NCBI RefSeq assembly: GCF_003945765.1
Contig: NZ_CP027712.1
Span: 2,170,001 to 2,234,000 of the forward strand
Reading direction: 5' to 3'
Length of the DNA stretch: 64,000 nucleotides
Source: Pseudomonas chlororaphis subsp. chlororaphis
GTDB lineage: Bacteria > Pseudomonadota > Gammaproteobacteria > Pseudomonadales > Pseudomonadaceae
Part shown: positions 33,750-43,143 of the stretch, piece after piece
How positions within the stretch are numbered: the stretch's first letter is position 1
Layout of the letters: every line of letters begins with the position of its first letter
Translations under genes and position numbers: made by a program
Notes under the pieces: model-generated
Databases searched by the model: none
Told to the model about the DNA's origin: nothing
What the model saw: only the letters and a program-made list of their open reading frames with translations

Positions 33750-35198
33750 GTGACTCAGAAGCCCGACCAGTGTCTTGGTGAATGGATCGACCGTGAAGCG
33801 CTCGCAGAAGCGATGATTCCGCTTATCGGTCAGCTCTACCGCAATAACAATGTGGTGAGTTCGATCTATGGCCGCAGCCTGATCAACCAGTCTGTCATCG
33901 CGATTCTCAAAGCTCACCGCTTTGCTCGCCATCGCTCTTCCGACGATAGCGAACTCTCCGTCCACGAAACATTCCCACTGCTCAAGGCCATGAGCGAGCT
34001 CAAGCTCGGCGCGGCTTCGGTGGACCTGGGCAAGTTGGCGTTCAAATTCCGTAACGAAGGCAATGGCCGCACCGCCGAGCAATTCGTTCGCGAAGAACTG
34101 GCTGACGTGGTTGGCCAGCAAAACGCTTCGCCCCGCAAAGGCACCGACGTGGTCCTGTACGGCTTCGGTCGTATCGGCCGTCTGCTGGCGCGCATCCTGA
34201 TCGAAAAAACCGGTGGCGGCGACGGCCTGCGCCTGCGTGCCATCGTGGTGCGCAAAGGCGCCGAAAACGACCTGACCAAGCGCGCCAGCCTGCTGCGTCG
34301 CGATTCGGTGCACGGTTCGTTCAACGGCACCATCACCATCGACGAAGCCAACAACACCATCACCGCCAACGGCAACCTGATCCAGGTTATCTACGCGAAG
34401 AACCCGACCGAGGTGGACTACACCCAGTACGGCATCAAAGACGCGCTGCTGGTGGACAACACCGGTGTATGGCGTGACGCCGACGGCCTGGGTCAGCACC
34501 TGGCCTGCCCGGGTATCGACCGCGTCGTTCTGACCGCGCCTGGCAAAGGCAAGCTGAAGAACATCGTTCACGGTATCAACCACGCCGAAATCACCGCTGA
34601 CGACAAGATCGTTTCCGCCGCTTCCTGCACCACCAACGCCATCGTGCCGGTGCTCAAGGCTGTGAACGACAAGTTCGGCATCGTCAACGGTCACGTCGAA
34701 ACCGTTCACTCGTACACCAACGACCAGAACCTGATCGACAACTTCCACAAGGGCGATCGTCGTGGCCGTAGTGCCGCGCTGAACATGGTAATCACCGAGA
34801 CCGGTGCTGCCACCGCTGCCGCCAAGGCCCTGCCTGAGCTGGCCGGCAAGCTGACCGGTAACGCGATCCGCGTTCCGACGCCAAACGTGTCGATGGCCAT
34901 TCTCAACCTGAACCTTGAGAAAGCCGCTACCCGTGAAGAGATGAACGAGTACCTGCGTTACATGGCGCTGCACTCCGATCTGCACAAGCAGATCGACTTC
35001 GTCAATTCCCAGGAAGTGGTTTCCACCGACTTCGTGGGCTCGCGCCACGCCGGTGTGGTGGACGCTGAAGCGACCATCACCCAGGATAACCGCGTTGTTC
35101 TGTACGTCTGGTACGACAACGAATTCGGTTACAGCTGCCAGGTGGTTCGCGTGATGGAAGACATGGCTGGTGTGAACCCGCCTGCGTTCCCGCGCTAA
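33750..35198 (+). CDS. gap: Glyceraldehyde-3-phosphate dehydrogenase, long form
   Basis: NAD(P)-dependent GAPDH of the long type found in Pseudomonas (482 residues from GTG), with about 130 extra N-terminal residues before the Rossmann motif VLYGFGRIGRLLA. The catalytic cysteine is Cys293 in SAASCTTNA. I chose the GTG at 33750 (MTQKPDQCLGEW) because GGAAGG lies 6 bases before it; the ATG at 33735 is an alternative. Long-form GAPDHs are often thought to serve the gluconeogenic direction; this is not shown here. A clear terminator follows. Confidence 0.92.
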   Translation: MTQKPDQCLGEWIDREALAEAMIPLIGQLYRNNNVVSSIYGRSLINQSVIAILKAHRFARHRSSDDSELSVHETFPLLKAMSELKLGAASVDLGKLAFKFRNEGNGRTAEQFVREELADVVGQQNASPRKGTDVVLYGFGRIGRLLARILIEKTGGGDGLRLRAIVVRKGAENDLTKRASLLRRDSVHGSFNGTITIDEANNTITANGNLIQVIYAKNPTEVDYTQYGIKDALLVDNTGVWRDADGLGQHLACPGIDRVVLTAPGKGKLKNIVHGINHAEITADDKIVSAASCTTNAIVPVLKAVNDKFGIVNGHVETVHSYTNDQNLIDNFHKGDRRGRSAALNMVITETGAATAAAKALPELAGKLTGNAIRVPTPNVSMAILNLNLEKAATREEMNEYLRYMALHSDLHKQIDFVNSQEVVSTDFVGSRHAGVVDAEATITQDNRVVLYVWYDNEFGYSCQVVRVMEDMAGVNPPAFPR

Positions 35199-35216
35199 GC
35201 CTTAGCCGCACATGAA

Positions 35217-35244
35217 AACGCCCCGACTTGTCGGGGCGTTTTTG
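35217..35244 (+). terminator. Intrinsic terminator of gap
   Basis: AACGCCCCGAC and GTCGGGGCGTT arms with a 2-base loop, then TTTG. Confidence 0.88.
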
Positions 35245-35289
35245 TTTGTGGCGTTTGACGGCTGGAGGAATGAGTTGATTGGACGGGCC

Positions 35290-35378
35290 TTTTCGCAGGC
35301 AAGCCTCGCTCCTACGGGGCGTATGCGATTTCAGAACTGACGCATAACCTGCAGGAGCGAGGCTTGTCCGCGAAGACG
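35290..35378. repeat. REP-type inverted pair downstream of gap
   Basis: TTTTCGCAGGCAAGCCTCGC near 35290 and the reverse-complement-like arm GCAGGAGCGAGGCTTGTCCG near 35350 face each other across about 35 bases. The GGAGCGAGGCTTG core is a common fluorescens-group REP type. It lies between convergent genes and may act as a transcription barrier. Confidence 0.65.
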
Positions 35379-35383
35379 GTCGA

Positions 35384-36682
35384 TCAGGCGCCACCCACTA
35401 CTGCTGACTGCGCAGTGCGCAGTTCATGCTTGTTGCCGCGGAACAACACCAGGGTCGCGATCAAGCCCAGCACCGCCGCGCCGCTGAGCCAGATCCCCGG
35501 CGCCGCCTTGTTGTCCAGCGCATGGATCAGGTAGGTGCAGGCCGCCGGCGTGAAGCCGCCAAAGGTGGCGGTGGCCAGGCTGTAGGCCAGGGAGAAGCCG
35601 GTGGTGCGCACTTCAACCGGCATGATTTCGGTGAGAGCCACCACCATGGCGCCGTTGTACGAGCCATAGAGGAAGGACAGCCACAGCTCGACGATCAGCA
35701 GGTGGCTGAAACTCGGGTTGGCCACCAGCCAGGACAGGGCCGGGTAAGCCGTGAGGATCGCCAGGACGGTCGCCGCCAGCAGCAGCGGCTTGCGCCCGAC
35801 CTTGTCCGATACGGCGCCCATCACCGGCAGCCAGAAGAAGTTCGACAGGCCGATGCACACGGTGACCAGCAGAGCGTCCAGGTCCGACAGTTGCAATTCG
35901 GCCTTGCCGAAGGTCGGGGTGTAGGCGGTGATCAGGTAGAAGGACACAGTGGTCATCACCACCAGTGCCATGCCGGCCAGGACGATGCCGAAGTTCTGGC
36001 CGATGGAACGGATGATTTCCTGCAGGGTAGGGCGGTGCTTGCGTGCCTGGAACTCCGGGGTTTCTTCCAGCGAACGACGGATCATGAAGATCGCCGGCAC
36101 TATCATGCAGCCCACCAGGAACGGCATGCGCCAGCCCCAGTCGCCCATTTGTTCCGGGCTCAGCCAGTGGTTCAGGCCAACGCCCAGCAGGCCGGCGAAG
36201 ACCACGGCGGCCTGTTGACTCGCCGATTGCCAGCTGACGAAGAAGCCCTTGCGGCCCGGGGTGGAGATTTCCGCCAGGTAAACCGAGACGCCACCCAGTT
36301 CCACACCGGCAGAGAATCCCTGCAGCAAGCGGCCGAGCAGCACCAGCAACGGCGCGGCGACGCCGAGGGTGGCATAACCCGGGACGCAGGCGATCAGCAC
36401 GGTGCCCGCGGCCATGAGCAGCAGGGTGATGATCAGGCCCCGGCGCCGGCCATGACGGTCGATATAAGCGCCAAGAAAGATCGCGCCCAGCGGGCGCATC
36501 AGGAAGCCGGCGCCGAAGGTCGCCAGCGACAGCATCAATGACGCGAAAGCACTGTCGGCAGGGAAGAAGGTCTTGGCAATGGCCGTGGCGTAAAAGCCGT
36601 AGACCATGAAGTCGAACATCTCCAGAAAGTTGCCGCTGACAACGCGAAAGATCGCCTTGCCTTTGCCCGTGGTCGTGGACAT
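35384..36682 (-). CDS. MFS transporter, metabolite:H+ symporter (citrate/tricarballylate type)
   Basis: A 432-residue 12-helix inner-membrane permease of the MHS family. The start [15 protein letters not shown], the loop 2-3 motif [13 protein letters not shown] and [14 protein letters not shown] are typical, and the overall look is near CitA/TcuC proton symporters for tricarboxylates. The substrate is inferred only. The ATG at 36682 is preferred over the GTG at 36691 because family members start near MSTTTGKGK; neither has a strong ribosome site. Confidence 0.8.
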   Translation of the reverse strand: MSTTTGKGKAIFRVVSGNFLEMFDFMVYGFYATAIAKTFFPADSAFASLMLSLATFGAGFLMRPLGAIFLGAYIDRHGRRRGLIITLLLMAAGTVLIACVPGYATLGVAAPLLVLLGRLLQGFSAGVELGGVSVYLAEISTPGRKGFFVSWQSASQQAAVVFAGLLGVGLNHWLSPEQMGDWGWRMPFLVGCMIVPAIFMIRRSLEETPEFQARKHRPTLQEIIRSIGQNFGIVLAGMALVVMTTVSFYLITAYTPTFGKAELQLSDLDALLVTVCIGLSNFFWLPVMGAVSDKVGRKPLLLAATVLAILTAYPALSWLVANPSFSHLLIVELWLSFLYGSYNGAMVVALTEIMPVEVRTTGFSLAYSLATATFGGFTPAACTYLIHALDNKAAPGIWLSGAAVLGLIATLVLFRGNKHELRTAQSAVVGGA

Positions 36683-36819
36683 TTTATTCACTCACTTTGG
36701 CTATTTTGTTAGCGATCCCTGGTCGTTATCCGTCCTGGCTGCACGGTCTGGGGCGGCTAAGCCGCAGGCCAGACAGTTTGTAACAATATGTGTATGAGTC
36801 TGCCGAGGCAACAAAAACT

Positions 36820-36837
36820 CTTAGCTTGCTTGCTAAG
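36820..36837. promoter_or_regulatory. Palindrome in the MFS-apbE gap, candidate operator
   Basis: CTTAGC-TTGCTT-GCTAAG is a perfect 6-bp inverted repeat with a 6-base spacer. It lies in the 325-base gap 36683-37007 between divergent genes, 138 bases before the MFS start. It has the form of a MarR- or TetR-type site; the binding protein is unknown. Confidence 0.4.
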
Positions 36838-36888
36838 TAGATGGACGGCTTGGGATTTATTGCCAGCCAGTTCGCGGAATAAACCCGC

Positions 36889-36908
36889 AGGAGCGAGCTC
36901 GCGATGAG
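36889..36908. repeat. Single REP half-site upstream of apbE
   Basis: GCAGGAGCGAGCTCGCGATG resembles the GTAGGAGCGAGCTTGCTCGCGAT core of Pseudomonas REPs but with a short deletion and no opposed partner nearby. Rest of the gap 36683-37007 shows only the palindrome at 36820. Confidence 0.4.
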
Positions 36909-37007
36909 CCGGGTTCGGCCTGCATCAAATCCGCGCTGTCTGCCGCATAATGGCCCGCCCTGGTCGGACGAAGCCGAGAGGGAAATCGATTGTCGGGAGG
37001 CGAAGTC

Positions 37008-38033
37008 TTGCTGGGTGGATCTTGGGTGCGAGGGTGGCTTCCTGTCGTTCTGGCAATGGCCCTGGCCGGATGCGGCCGGGGCGATTCGCTGGAAAGCTTT
37101 GGCGGCCCGACCATGGGCAGCACCTACTCGGTCAAGTACGTGAGGCGGGCAGGGCTGGCTGCGCCGAGTGAGGTGCAGGCCCAGGTCGAGCGGATACTTG
37201 CGCAGGTCGACCGGCAGATGTCGACCTATCGCAGCGACTCGGACATCGAACGCTTCAACGACCTGCCGGCCAATAGCTGCCAGGCGATGCCGGCGGCGGT
37301 CCTGCGATTGATCGAGATTGGTCAGCAGCTGTCGCGGGACAGCCAGGGCTCCTTTGATCTGACGGTCGAGCCGTTGCTCAACCTCTGGGGCTTCGGTCCG
37401 CAGGGGCGCGGGGAGGTGGTGCCCAGCGACGAGGCGCTGGCGCAGGTGCGGCAGCGAGTCGGCTATACCCATCTGCGTATCGAGGGCGACCAGCTGTGCA
37501 AGGACGCCGCAGTCGAGGTGGATTTCAACAGCATCGCCGCCGGTCATGCAGTGGACCGGATTGCCGCCAGGCTCGCGGAAATGGGCATCGACAGTTACCT
37601 GGTCGAAGCCACCGGCGAACTCAAGGCGGTCGGCAGGAAACCCGACGGTTCGGCGTGGCGCATTGCCCTGGAGGAGCCGCGGGACGATCGACAGCTGGCC
37701 GAGCGGGTCATCGCCGTCGATGGTTATGGGGTTTCGACTTCCGGCGACTACCGCAATTATTTCCAGCGCGACGGACAGCGTTATTCCCACACCTTCGACG
37801 CCCGCACCGGCAGGCCTGTCGAGCATGGGCTGGCTTCGGTCACGGTGATTCATCCCGCTGCCGTGATGGCCGATGGTCTGTCGACCCTGCTGCTGATCCT
37901 CGGTCCCGAGCGCGGTTGGGATTACGCGGAAAAACACGATATCGCCGCATTTTTTGTGATTCGTGCCGATACAGGCTTCGTCACACGCAGCAACCGCGCG
38001 TTTGATCGCCTGTTTGCCGGACAAAAGCAGTAA
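37008..38033 (+). CDS. apbE: FAD:protein FMN transferase ApbE, lipoprotein
   Basis: ApbE attaches FMN covalently to Ser/Thr residues of target proteins such as NqrB/NqrC, using FAD. The 341-residue product has a lipoprotein signal (VVLAMALAGC) and the family motifs FGGPTMGSTYSVKY, the SFDLTVEPLLNLWGFG block and DFNSIAAGHAVDRIA. No ATG is available; TTG at 37008 lies 7 bases after GGGAGG, while TTG at 36990 is also possible. In PAO1, as I recall, its neighbours are the nqr genes; none is seen here, so its target is unclear. Confidence 0.88.
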   Translation: MLGGSWVRGWLPVVLAMALAGCGRGDSLESFGGPTMGSTYSVKYVRRAGLAAPSEVQAQVERILAQVDRQMSTYRSDSDIERFNDLPANSCQAMPAAVLRLIEIGQQLSRDSQGSFDLTVEPLLNLWGFGPQGRGEVVPSDEALAQVRQRVGYTHLRIEGDQLCKDAAVEVDFNSIAAGHAVDRIAARLAEMGIDSYLVEATGELKAVGRKPDGSAWRIALEEPRDDRQLAERVIAVDGYGVSTSGDYRNYFQRDGQRYSHTFDARTGRPVEHGLASVTVIHPAAVMADGLSTLLLILGPERGWDYAEKHDIAAFFVIRADTGFVTRSNRAFDRLFAGQKQ

Positions 38034-38234
38034 TCTTGCGCGGTGCCGCGGCGCGATGTCGCAGGCAAAAGTAGCCGGCGACGCGACCAAGGGTTAATGT
38101 GCGCGGCGTTGACGCTTCTATAGACTGTGCCCGGGTTCGTAACCGAGCCAAATTGATCCTTCATGCCGCTGGCCGCGACATGATTTAGCCGCAGGCACCA
38201 TATCGGGTGCCGCGGCCTGTTCTGAGGAGTACGC

Positions 38235-39629
38235 ATGGCTGTCTACAACTACGACGTAGTGGTGCTGGGTTCAGGCCCCGCTGGAGAAGGTGCGGCGATG
38301 AACGCCGCGAAAGCAGGGCGCAAAGTAGCGATGGTCGATAGCCGTCGCCAGGTCGGCGGTAACTGCACCCACCTGGGCACCATCCCGTCCAAGGCCTTGC
38401 GTCACTCGGTCCGGCAGATCATGCAGTTCAACACCAACCCGATGTTCCGGGCCATTGGCGAGCCGCGCTGGTTCTCCTTCCCTGATGTGTTGAAAAGCGC
38501 CGAGAAGGTCATCTCCAAACAGGTGGCCTCGCGCACCGGCTACTACGCGCGTAACCGGGTCGACGTGTTCTTCGGTACCGGCAGCTTCGCCGACGAGCAG
38601 ACCATCGAAGTGGTCTGCGCCAACGGCGTGGTCGAGAAGCTGGTGGCCAAGCACATCATCATCGCCACCGGCTCGCGTCCCTATCGTCCGGCCGATATCG
38701 ATTTCCACCACCCGCGTATCTACGATAGCGACACCATCCTCAGCCTCGGCCACACCCCGCGCAAACTCATCGTTTACGGCGCTGGCGTGATCGGTTGTGA
38801 ATACGCCTCGATCTTCAGTGGCCTGGGGGTACTGGTCGAGCTGGTGGATAACCGCGGCCAGTTGCTGAGCTTCCTGGACTCCGAGATCTCCCAGGCGCTG
38901 AGCTACCACTTCAGCAACAACAACATCACCGTGCGCCACAACGAGGAATACGACCGCGTCGAAGGCCTCGACAATGGCGTGATCCTGCACCTCAAGTCGG
39001 GCAAGAAGATCAAGGCCGACGCCTTGCTCTGGTGCAATGGCCGGACCGGTAATACCGACCGGCTGGGCATGGAAAACATCGGGGTCAAGGTCAACAGCCG
39101 TGGCCAGATCGAGGTGGACGAGAACTACCGCACCTGCGTGCCGAACATCTACGGCGCCGGCGACGTGATCGGCTGGCCGAGCCTGGCCAGTGCCGCCCAT
39201 GACCAGGGTCGTTCGGCCGCCGGCAGCATCGTCGACAACGGCAGCTGGCGCTTCGTCAACGACGTGCCGACCGGGATCTACACCATTCCGGAGATCAGTT
39301 CGATCGGCAAGAACGAGCAGGAACTGACCCAGGCCAAGGTACCGTACGAAGTGGGCAAGGCCTTCTTCAAGAGCATGGCCCGCGCGCAGATCGCCGGTGA
39401 GCCGCAAGGCATGCTGAAGATCCTGTTCCACCGCGAAACCCTGGAAGTCCTGGGCGTGCACTGCTTCGGTTACCAGGCTTCGGAGATCGTGCACATCGGC
39501 CAGGCGATCATGAACCAGCCGGGCGAACTCAATACCCTGAAGTACTTCGTCAACACCACGTTCAACTACCCGACCATGGCCGAAGCCTATCGGGTAGCCG
39601 CTTACGACGGCCTCAACCGGCTTTTTTGA
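38235..39629 (+). CDS. sth: Soluble pyridine nucleotide transhydrogenase Sth
   Basis: Flavoprotein that exchanges reducing power between NADPH and NAD+. The 464 residues match the family: FAD-binding [13 protein letters not shown] at the start, the second GxGxxG in [14 protein letters not shown] near 180, and a C-terminal dimerisation domain. At the place of the disulfide of related reductases it has [15 protein letters not shown], where only Cys44 remains and Thr49 replaces the second cysteine, a mark of Sth. GAGGAGTACGC precedes the ATG. Confidence 0.96.
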   Translation: MAVYNYDVVVLGSGPAGEGAAMNAAKAGRKVAMVDSRRQVGGNCTHLGTIPSKALRHSVRQIMQFNTNPMFRAIGEPRWFSFPDVLKSAEKVISKQVASRTGYYARNRVDVFFGTGSFADEQTIEVVCANGVVEKLVAKHIIIATGSRPYRPADIDFHHPRIYDSDTILSLGHTPRKLIVYGAGVIGCEYASIFSGLGVLVELVDNRGQLLSFLDSEISQALSYHFSNNNITVRHNEEYDRVEGLDNGVILHLKSGKKIKADALLWCNGRTGNTDRLGMENIGVKVNSRGQIEVDENYRTCVPNIYGAGDVIGWPSLASAAHDQGRSAAGSIVDNGSWRFVNDVPTGIYTIPEISSIGKNEQELTQAKVPYEVGKAFFKSMARAQIAGEPQGMLKILFHRETLEVLGVHCFGYQASEIVHIGQAIMNQPGELNTLKYFVNTTFNYPTMAEAYRVAAYDGLNRLF

Positions 39630-39633
39630 GCGA

Positions 39634-39664
39634 CTCCGGCCGGTGGCCTGAGCCGGCCGGGGAG
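39634..39664. terminator. GC-rich hairpin between sth and the glycerophosphodiesterase gene
   Basis: CTCCGGCCGG and CCGGCCGGGGAG arms around TGGCCTGAG, between convergent genes. It lacks a T-run, so it may be a weak terminator only. Confidence 0.4.
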
Positions 39665-39671
39665 ACCGATT

Positions 39672-40394
39672 TCAGTAACTCTCGAGCGTGGCGCTGGCCA
39701 AACCGGGAAAGTCTGTAATCAGGCTGTCTACGCCGAAGTCGGCGAGTCTGCGCATCAGCGCAGGCTCGTTGACTGTCCACACCGATACATGCAAGCCCTG
39801 ACGCTGCGCCCGTTGCAGCCGCTCCGGGGTGCAGAGTGTCCAGTTCAGCGCCAGAATCTCGCAGCCGTAGCTTTGCGCGACCTTCAACGGGTCGAGCCAG
39901 GCGTATTCGGCGACCAGCCCGCGCGACAGATCCGGGGTCAGCTCGACAGCCGCCTTGAGCACTTCCCGTGAGCTGGAGGTGACGGTGACCTTGTCCAGCA
40001 GGCCGAAACGCTGCGCCATCTCGCGAATCGCCAACACCGTGGTGGCGGCACGGGTGCGCGAAGCGCTCTTGACCTCCAGCTGCCAGTGCTCGAAGTCGCA
40101 TTTTTCGAACAGTTCTTCCAGGCGCGGGATCGGGCAGGGTGTGACCCAGCCCGGGCCGCCCTTGCGAGCGTCATAGGACACCAGTTCTTCGGCGCTGTGT
40201 TCGACCACCTTGCCGCGGCGGTCGGTGGTGCGCTTGAGGGTCGGGTCGTGGATCACCATCAACTCGCCGTCCATGGACAGGTGCAGGTCCAGTTCGCAGC
40301 GGCGCACGCCATGCTTGAGGCACTGCTGGAAGCTGGTCAGGGTGTTTTCCGGTGCTTCGCCTTTAGCGCCGCGGTGGCCATAAATCAGGGTCAC
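39672..40394 (-). CDS. Glycerophosphodiester phosphodiesterase (cytoplasmic UgpQ type)
   Basis: A 240-residue GDPD TIM-barrel enzyme that hydrolyses deacylated phospholipids to glycerol-3-phosphate and an alcohol. The catalytic region is plain: YGHRGAKGEAPENTL at the N-terminus (first histidine and metal-binding Glu) and VIHDPTLKRTTD near 48-59 (second histidine). There is no signal peptide, so it is of the cytoplasmic UgpQ type. A GAAGGAGCAA-like ribosome site precedes the ATG. Confidence 0.9.
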   Translation of the reverse strand: MTLIYGHRGAKGEAPENTLTSFQQCLKHGVRRCELDLHLSMDGELMVIHDPTLKRTTDRRGKVVEHSAEELVSYDARKGGPGWVTPCPIPRLEELFEKCDFEHWQLEVKSASRTRAATTVLAIREMAQRFGLLDKVTVTSSSREVLKAAVELTPDLSRGLVAEYAWLDPLKVAQSYGCEILALNWTLCTPERLQRAQRQGLHVSVWTVNEPALMRRLADFGVDSLITDFPGLASATLESY

Positions 40395-40455
40395 GATTGC
40401 TCCTTCACGGAAATTTTTCCATTAGATGGTCAGTGCTGCGCGGTGGGGCCGCAGA

Positions 40456-41043
40456 TCAATCGGCTGCCGGGTCGTTCTGCTCTCGGGCCTGGCGACGTTC
40501 CTGGGCTTGCTTCTGCAGGATATAGCGCGCCAGCAACTGGCGTTGGGCGTCGGTCAATGCTTCGAACTCGGTACCGATTTCGAACGTGCCGAAACTGCGG
40601 GTTTCGCAATGGGTGACCTTGGCCCGCAACAACAGGCCCAAGGCCTGGGGCATCAGCAGCAGCTTGACCGCCAGGTGGGTGCCGGCCGGGTAGGACAGGT
40701 GATGTTCGAACTCGATGCCACCCTCGGAGAGAATCACCCGCTGCGGCTCGCCGAACTTGCCGAGCACGGTCTGCGCCACCACCTGGCTGAGCAGGTCGAT
40801 GCGCTTGTTCATGGACTTGAGGTAGTTGGCCAGGGTCCGGTCGCGCTCGCTGACCTGGCGCAGCAGGTGCTGCGATTCGAATTCGCTCAGATGCAGCTCG
40901 CTGAGCAGGTTGAACAGCGGCGACGCATCCTGCAACACTTCCTTGCTCGCCGCTTCGTGGGCGGACAAGGGGCTAATTTCCAGTGCGATCGTGTCCTCGA
41001 TACGGTAGTATTCGCGGCGATCTTCTTCATCTAATGTCGACAT
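40456..41043 (-). CDS. PilZ-like protein
   Basis: A 195-residue soluble protein. Near the N-terminus it has RREYYRIED, which fits the PilZ RxxxR c-di-GMP motif, but the second motif (D/N)xSxxG is only loosely seen as ILSEGGIEF near residue 110. A helical stretch sits between them. It lies just before lolC (divergent) as in PAO1. Binding of c-di-GMP is therefore uncertain. Confidence 0.75.
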   Translation of the reverse strand: MSTLDEEDRREYYRIEDTIALEISPLSAHEAASKEVLQDASPLFNLLSELHLSEFESQHLLRQVSERDRTLANYLKSMNKRIDLLSQVVAQTVLGKFGEPQRVILSEGGIEFEHHLSYPAGTHLAVKLLLMPQALGLLLRAKVTHCETRSFGTFEIGTEFEALTDAQRQLLARYILQKQAQERRQAREQNDPAAD

Positions 41044-41137
41044 GGCGAACCCATGGTAGCGGCGGTGGTCTGAGTGTAAAGCTGCTTACCAGGACCCGCC
41101 ACAAGGACGTCTTCTTTTCCTCCGAACAAGCCCCGAC

Positions 41138-42388
41138 ATGTTCAGACCTCTCTTCGTATTTATTGGCACGCGTTATACCCGTGCAAAGCGCCGCAATCAT
41201 TTCGTGTCATTCATTTCCCTGACCTCGATGATCGGACTCGCCCTTGGCGTGGTCGTGATGATCGTCGTGCTGTCGGTGATGAACGGCTTCGACCATGAGA
41301 TGCGCACCCGCGTGCTGGGCATGGTGCCCCACGCGACCATCGAATCCGGTGAGCCGATCAGCGACTGGCAGGGCCTGGCCGACAAGGTCAAGCAGAACCC
41401 CAAGGTGCTGGCGGTTGCGCCGTTCACCCAGATGCAGGGGTTGCTGACCAATAACGGCCAGGTGCAGAAAGTCCTGCTCAACGCCATCGATCCGGCCAAG
41501 GAACGCCAGGTCTCGATCATCGATAACTTCATGAAGCAGGGCAAGCTGGACGACCTGGCCCCCGGCAGCTTCGGCATCGTGATCGGCGACAAGGCCGCGA
41601 CCAAGCTGGGGGTTGGCCTGGGCGACAAGCTGACCTTCGTCGCGCCCGAGGTCACGGTGACCCCGGCCGGGATGTTCCCGCGCATGAAGCGTTTTACCGT
41701 GGTCGGCATCTTCCATGTCGGCGCCGGCGAGCTGGACGGCTATCTGGGCCTGACCAACCTCGACGACCTGGGCCGCCTGCACCGCTGGAAACCGGACCAG
41801 GTGCAGGGCCTGCGCCTGAAGTTCGACGACCTGTTCCAGGCGCCACGCACCGCCTGGGAAATTGCCGAGCAGCTGGGCGAGAACCAGTACTACGCCCGTG
41901 ACTGGACCCGTACCCACGGCAACCTGTACCAGGCCATCCGCATGGAAAAAGCCATGATCGGCCTGCTGTTGCTGCTGATCGTCGCCGTGGCTGCGTTCAA
42001 CATCATCTCCACCCTGGTGATGGTGGTGAACGACAAGAAGGGCGATATCGCGATCCTCCGTACCCTGGGTGCGACGCCGGCCAGCATCATGGCGACTTTC
42101 ATGGTCCAGGGCACGGTGATCGGCGTGATCGGTACCTTGATTGGCGCCGTGGTCGGGATGTTCGCGGCGTTGAACGTGAGCGCGGCGATCTCCGCCCTCG
42201 AAGGCTTGATCGGGCACAAATTCCTCAATGCCGACGTGTACTTCATCGACTACCTGCCATCGCAACTGATGGCCGAGGATGTGTTGATGGTCTGCGGCGC
42301 GGCACTGGTCCTGAGTTTCCTCGCCACCCTGTATCCAGCCTGGCGTGCCGCGCGCACCCAGCCGGCGGAGGCGCTACGTTATGAGTGA
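41138..42388 (+). CDS. lolC: Lipoprotein-releasing ABC permease LolC
   Basis: Inner-membrane subunit of the LolCDE complex that extracts lipoproteins from the inner membrane and hands them to LolA. The 416 residues show an N-terminal helix ([20 protein letters not shown]), a large periplasmic domain, and three C-terminal helices including the FtsX-like [18 protein letters not shown]. It is a close paralogue of lolE in this operon. Its last bases ATGAGTGA overlap the lolD start, which couples translation. Confidence 0.92.
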   Translation: MFRPLFVFIGTRYTRAKRRNHFVSFISLTSMIGLALGVVVMIVVLSVMNGFDHEMRTRVLGMVPHATIESGEPISDWQGLADKVKQNPKVLAVAPFTQMQGLLTNNGQVQKVLLNAIDPAKERQVSIIDNFMKQGKLDDLAPGSFGIVIGDKAATKLGVGLGDKLTFVAPEVTVTPAGMFPRMKRFTVVGIFHVGAGELDGYLGLTNLDDLGRLHRWKPDQVQGLRLKFDDLFQAPRTAWEIAEQLGENQYYARDWTRTHGNLYQAIRMEKAMIGLLLLLIVAVAAFNIISTLVMVVNDKKGDIAILRTLGATPASIMATFMVQGTVIGVIGTLIGAVVGMFAALNVSAAISALEGLIGHKFLNADVYFIDYLPSQLMAEDVLMVCGAALVLSFLATLYPAWRAARTQPAEALRYE

Positions 42389-43079
42389 GTTGGGCATGAG
42401 TGAAAAAGCAATTCTGAGCTGCCGCGACCTGGGCAAGTCCTATGAGGAAGGTCCGGAATCGGTGGTGGTGTTGTCCGGCCTGCAACTGGAGTTGCACCCG
42501 GGCGAGCGGGTGGCGATCGTCGGTACCTCAGGTTCGGGCAAAAGTACCTTGCTCAACCTGCTGGGTGGCCTCGACACGCCGACCAAGGGCAGCGTCTGGC
42601 TCGACGGCGAGGAGCTTTCGGCGCTGAGCGAGAAGGGCCGCGGCCTGCTGCGCAACCGCGCCCTCGGCTTCGTCTACCAGTTCCACCACTTGCTGCCGGA
42701 ATTCACCGCCCTGGAAAACGTCTGCATGCCGCTGCTGATCGGCAAGACCGCGATCCCGGAAGCCCGTCAGCGGGCCACCGCCTTGCTGGAGCGGGTAGGG
42801 CTGGCCCATCGCCTGGAGCACAAGCCGGCCGAACTGTCCGGTGGTGAGCGCCAGCGCGTGGCCATCGCCCGTGCCTTGGTCAACAAGCCAGGGCTGGTAA
42901 TGCTCGACGAGCCGACCGGCAACCTCGACTCCCACACCGCGCAAGGCATCCAGGACTTGATGCTGGAACTCAGCACCTCGATGCGTACCGCGTTCCTGGT
43001 GGTGACCCACGACATGAATCTGGCTCGCCAGATGGACCGCGTCCTGCACCTGCAGGAAGGTTTCCTGACGCCCATCTGA
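42381..43079 (+). CDS. lolD: Lipoprotein-releasing ABC ATPase LolD
   Basis: ATPase of the LolCDE lipoprotein exporter, 232 residues. It has Walker [10 protein letters not shown], signature [15 protein letters not shown], and Walker [11 protein letters not shown]. The ATG at 42381 follows GGAGGCGCTACGTT inside the end of lolC; a second ATG at 42396 is possible. A strong hairpin separates it from lolE. Confidence 0.95.
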   Translation: MSELGMSEKAILSCRDLGKSYEEGPESVVVLSGLQLELHPGERVAIVGTSGSGKSTLLNLLGGLDTPTKGSVWLDGEELSALSEKGRGLLRNRALGFVYQFHHLLPEFTALENVCMPLLIGKTAIPEARQRATALLERVGLAHRLEHKPAELSGGERQRVAIARALVNKPGLVMLDEPTGNLDSHTAQGIQDLMLELSTSMRTAFLVVTHDMNLARQMDRVLHLQEGFLTPI

Positions 43080-43089
43080 TTGGTCGCAG

Positions 43090-43114
43090 CCCGGCGCCTG
43101 AAACAGGCGCCGGG
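43090..43114 (+). terminator. Strong hairpin inside the lolCDE operon
   Basis: CCCGGCGCCTG and CAGGCGCCGGG form an 11-bp perfect stem with a 3-base loop, followed by TCTTTAATTT. It lies between lolD and lolE and could be a partial terminator or an mRNA-processing/stabilising stem. Confidence 0.6.
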
Positions 43115-43143
43115 TCTTTAATTTCCATACGGTGCCCCAGCGA

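Noticed and set aside
40456..41043. Second full PilZ c-di-GMP receptor
   Set aside because: The RxxxR motif is present but the (D/N)xSxxG motif is degenerate, so it is listed only as PilZ-like.
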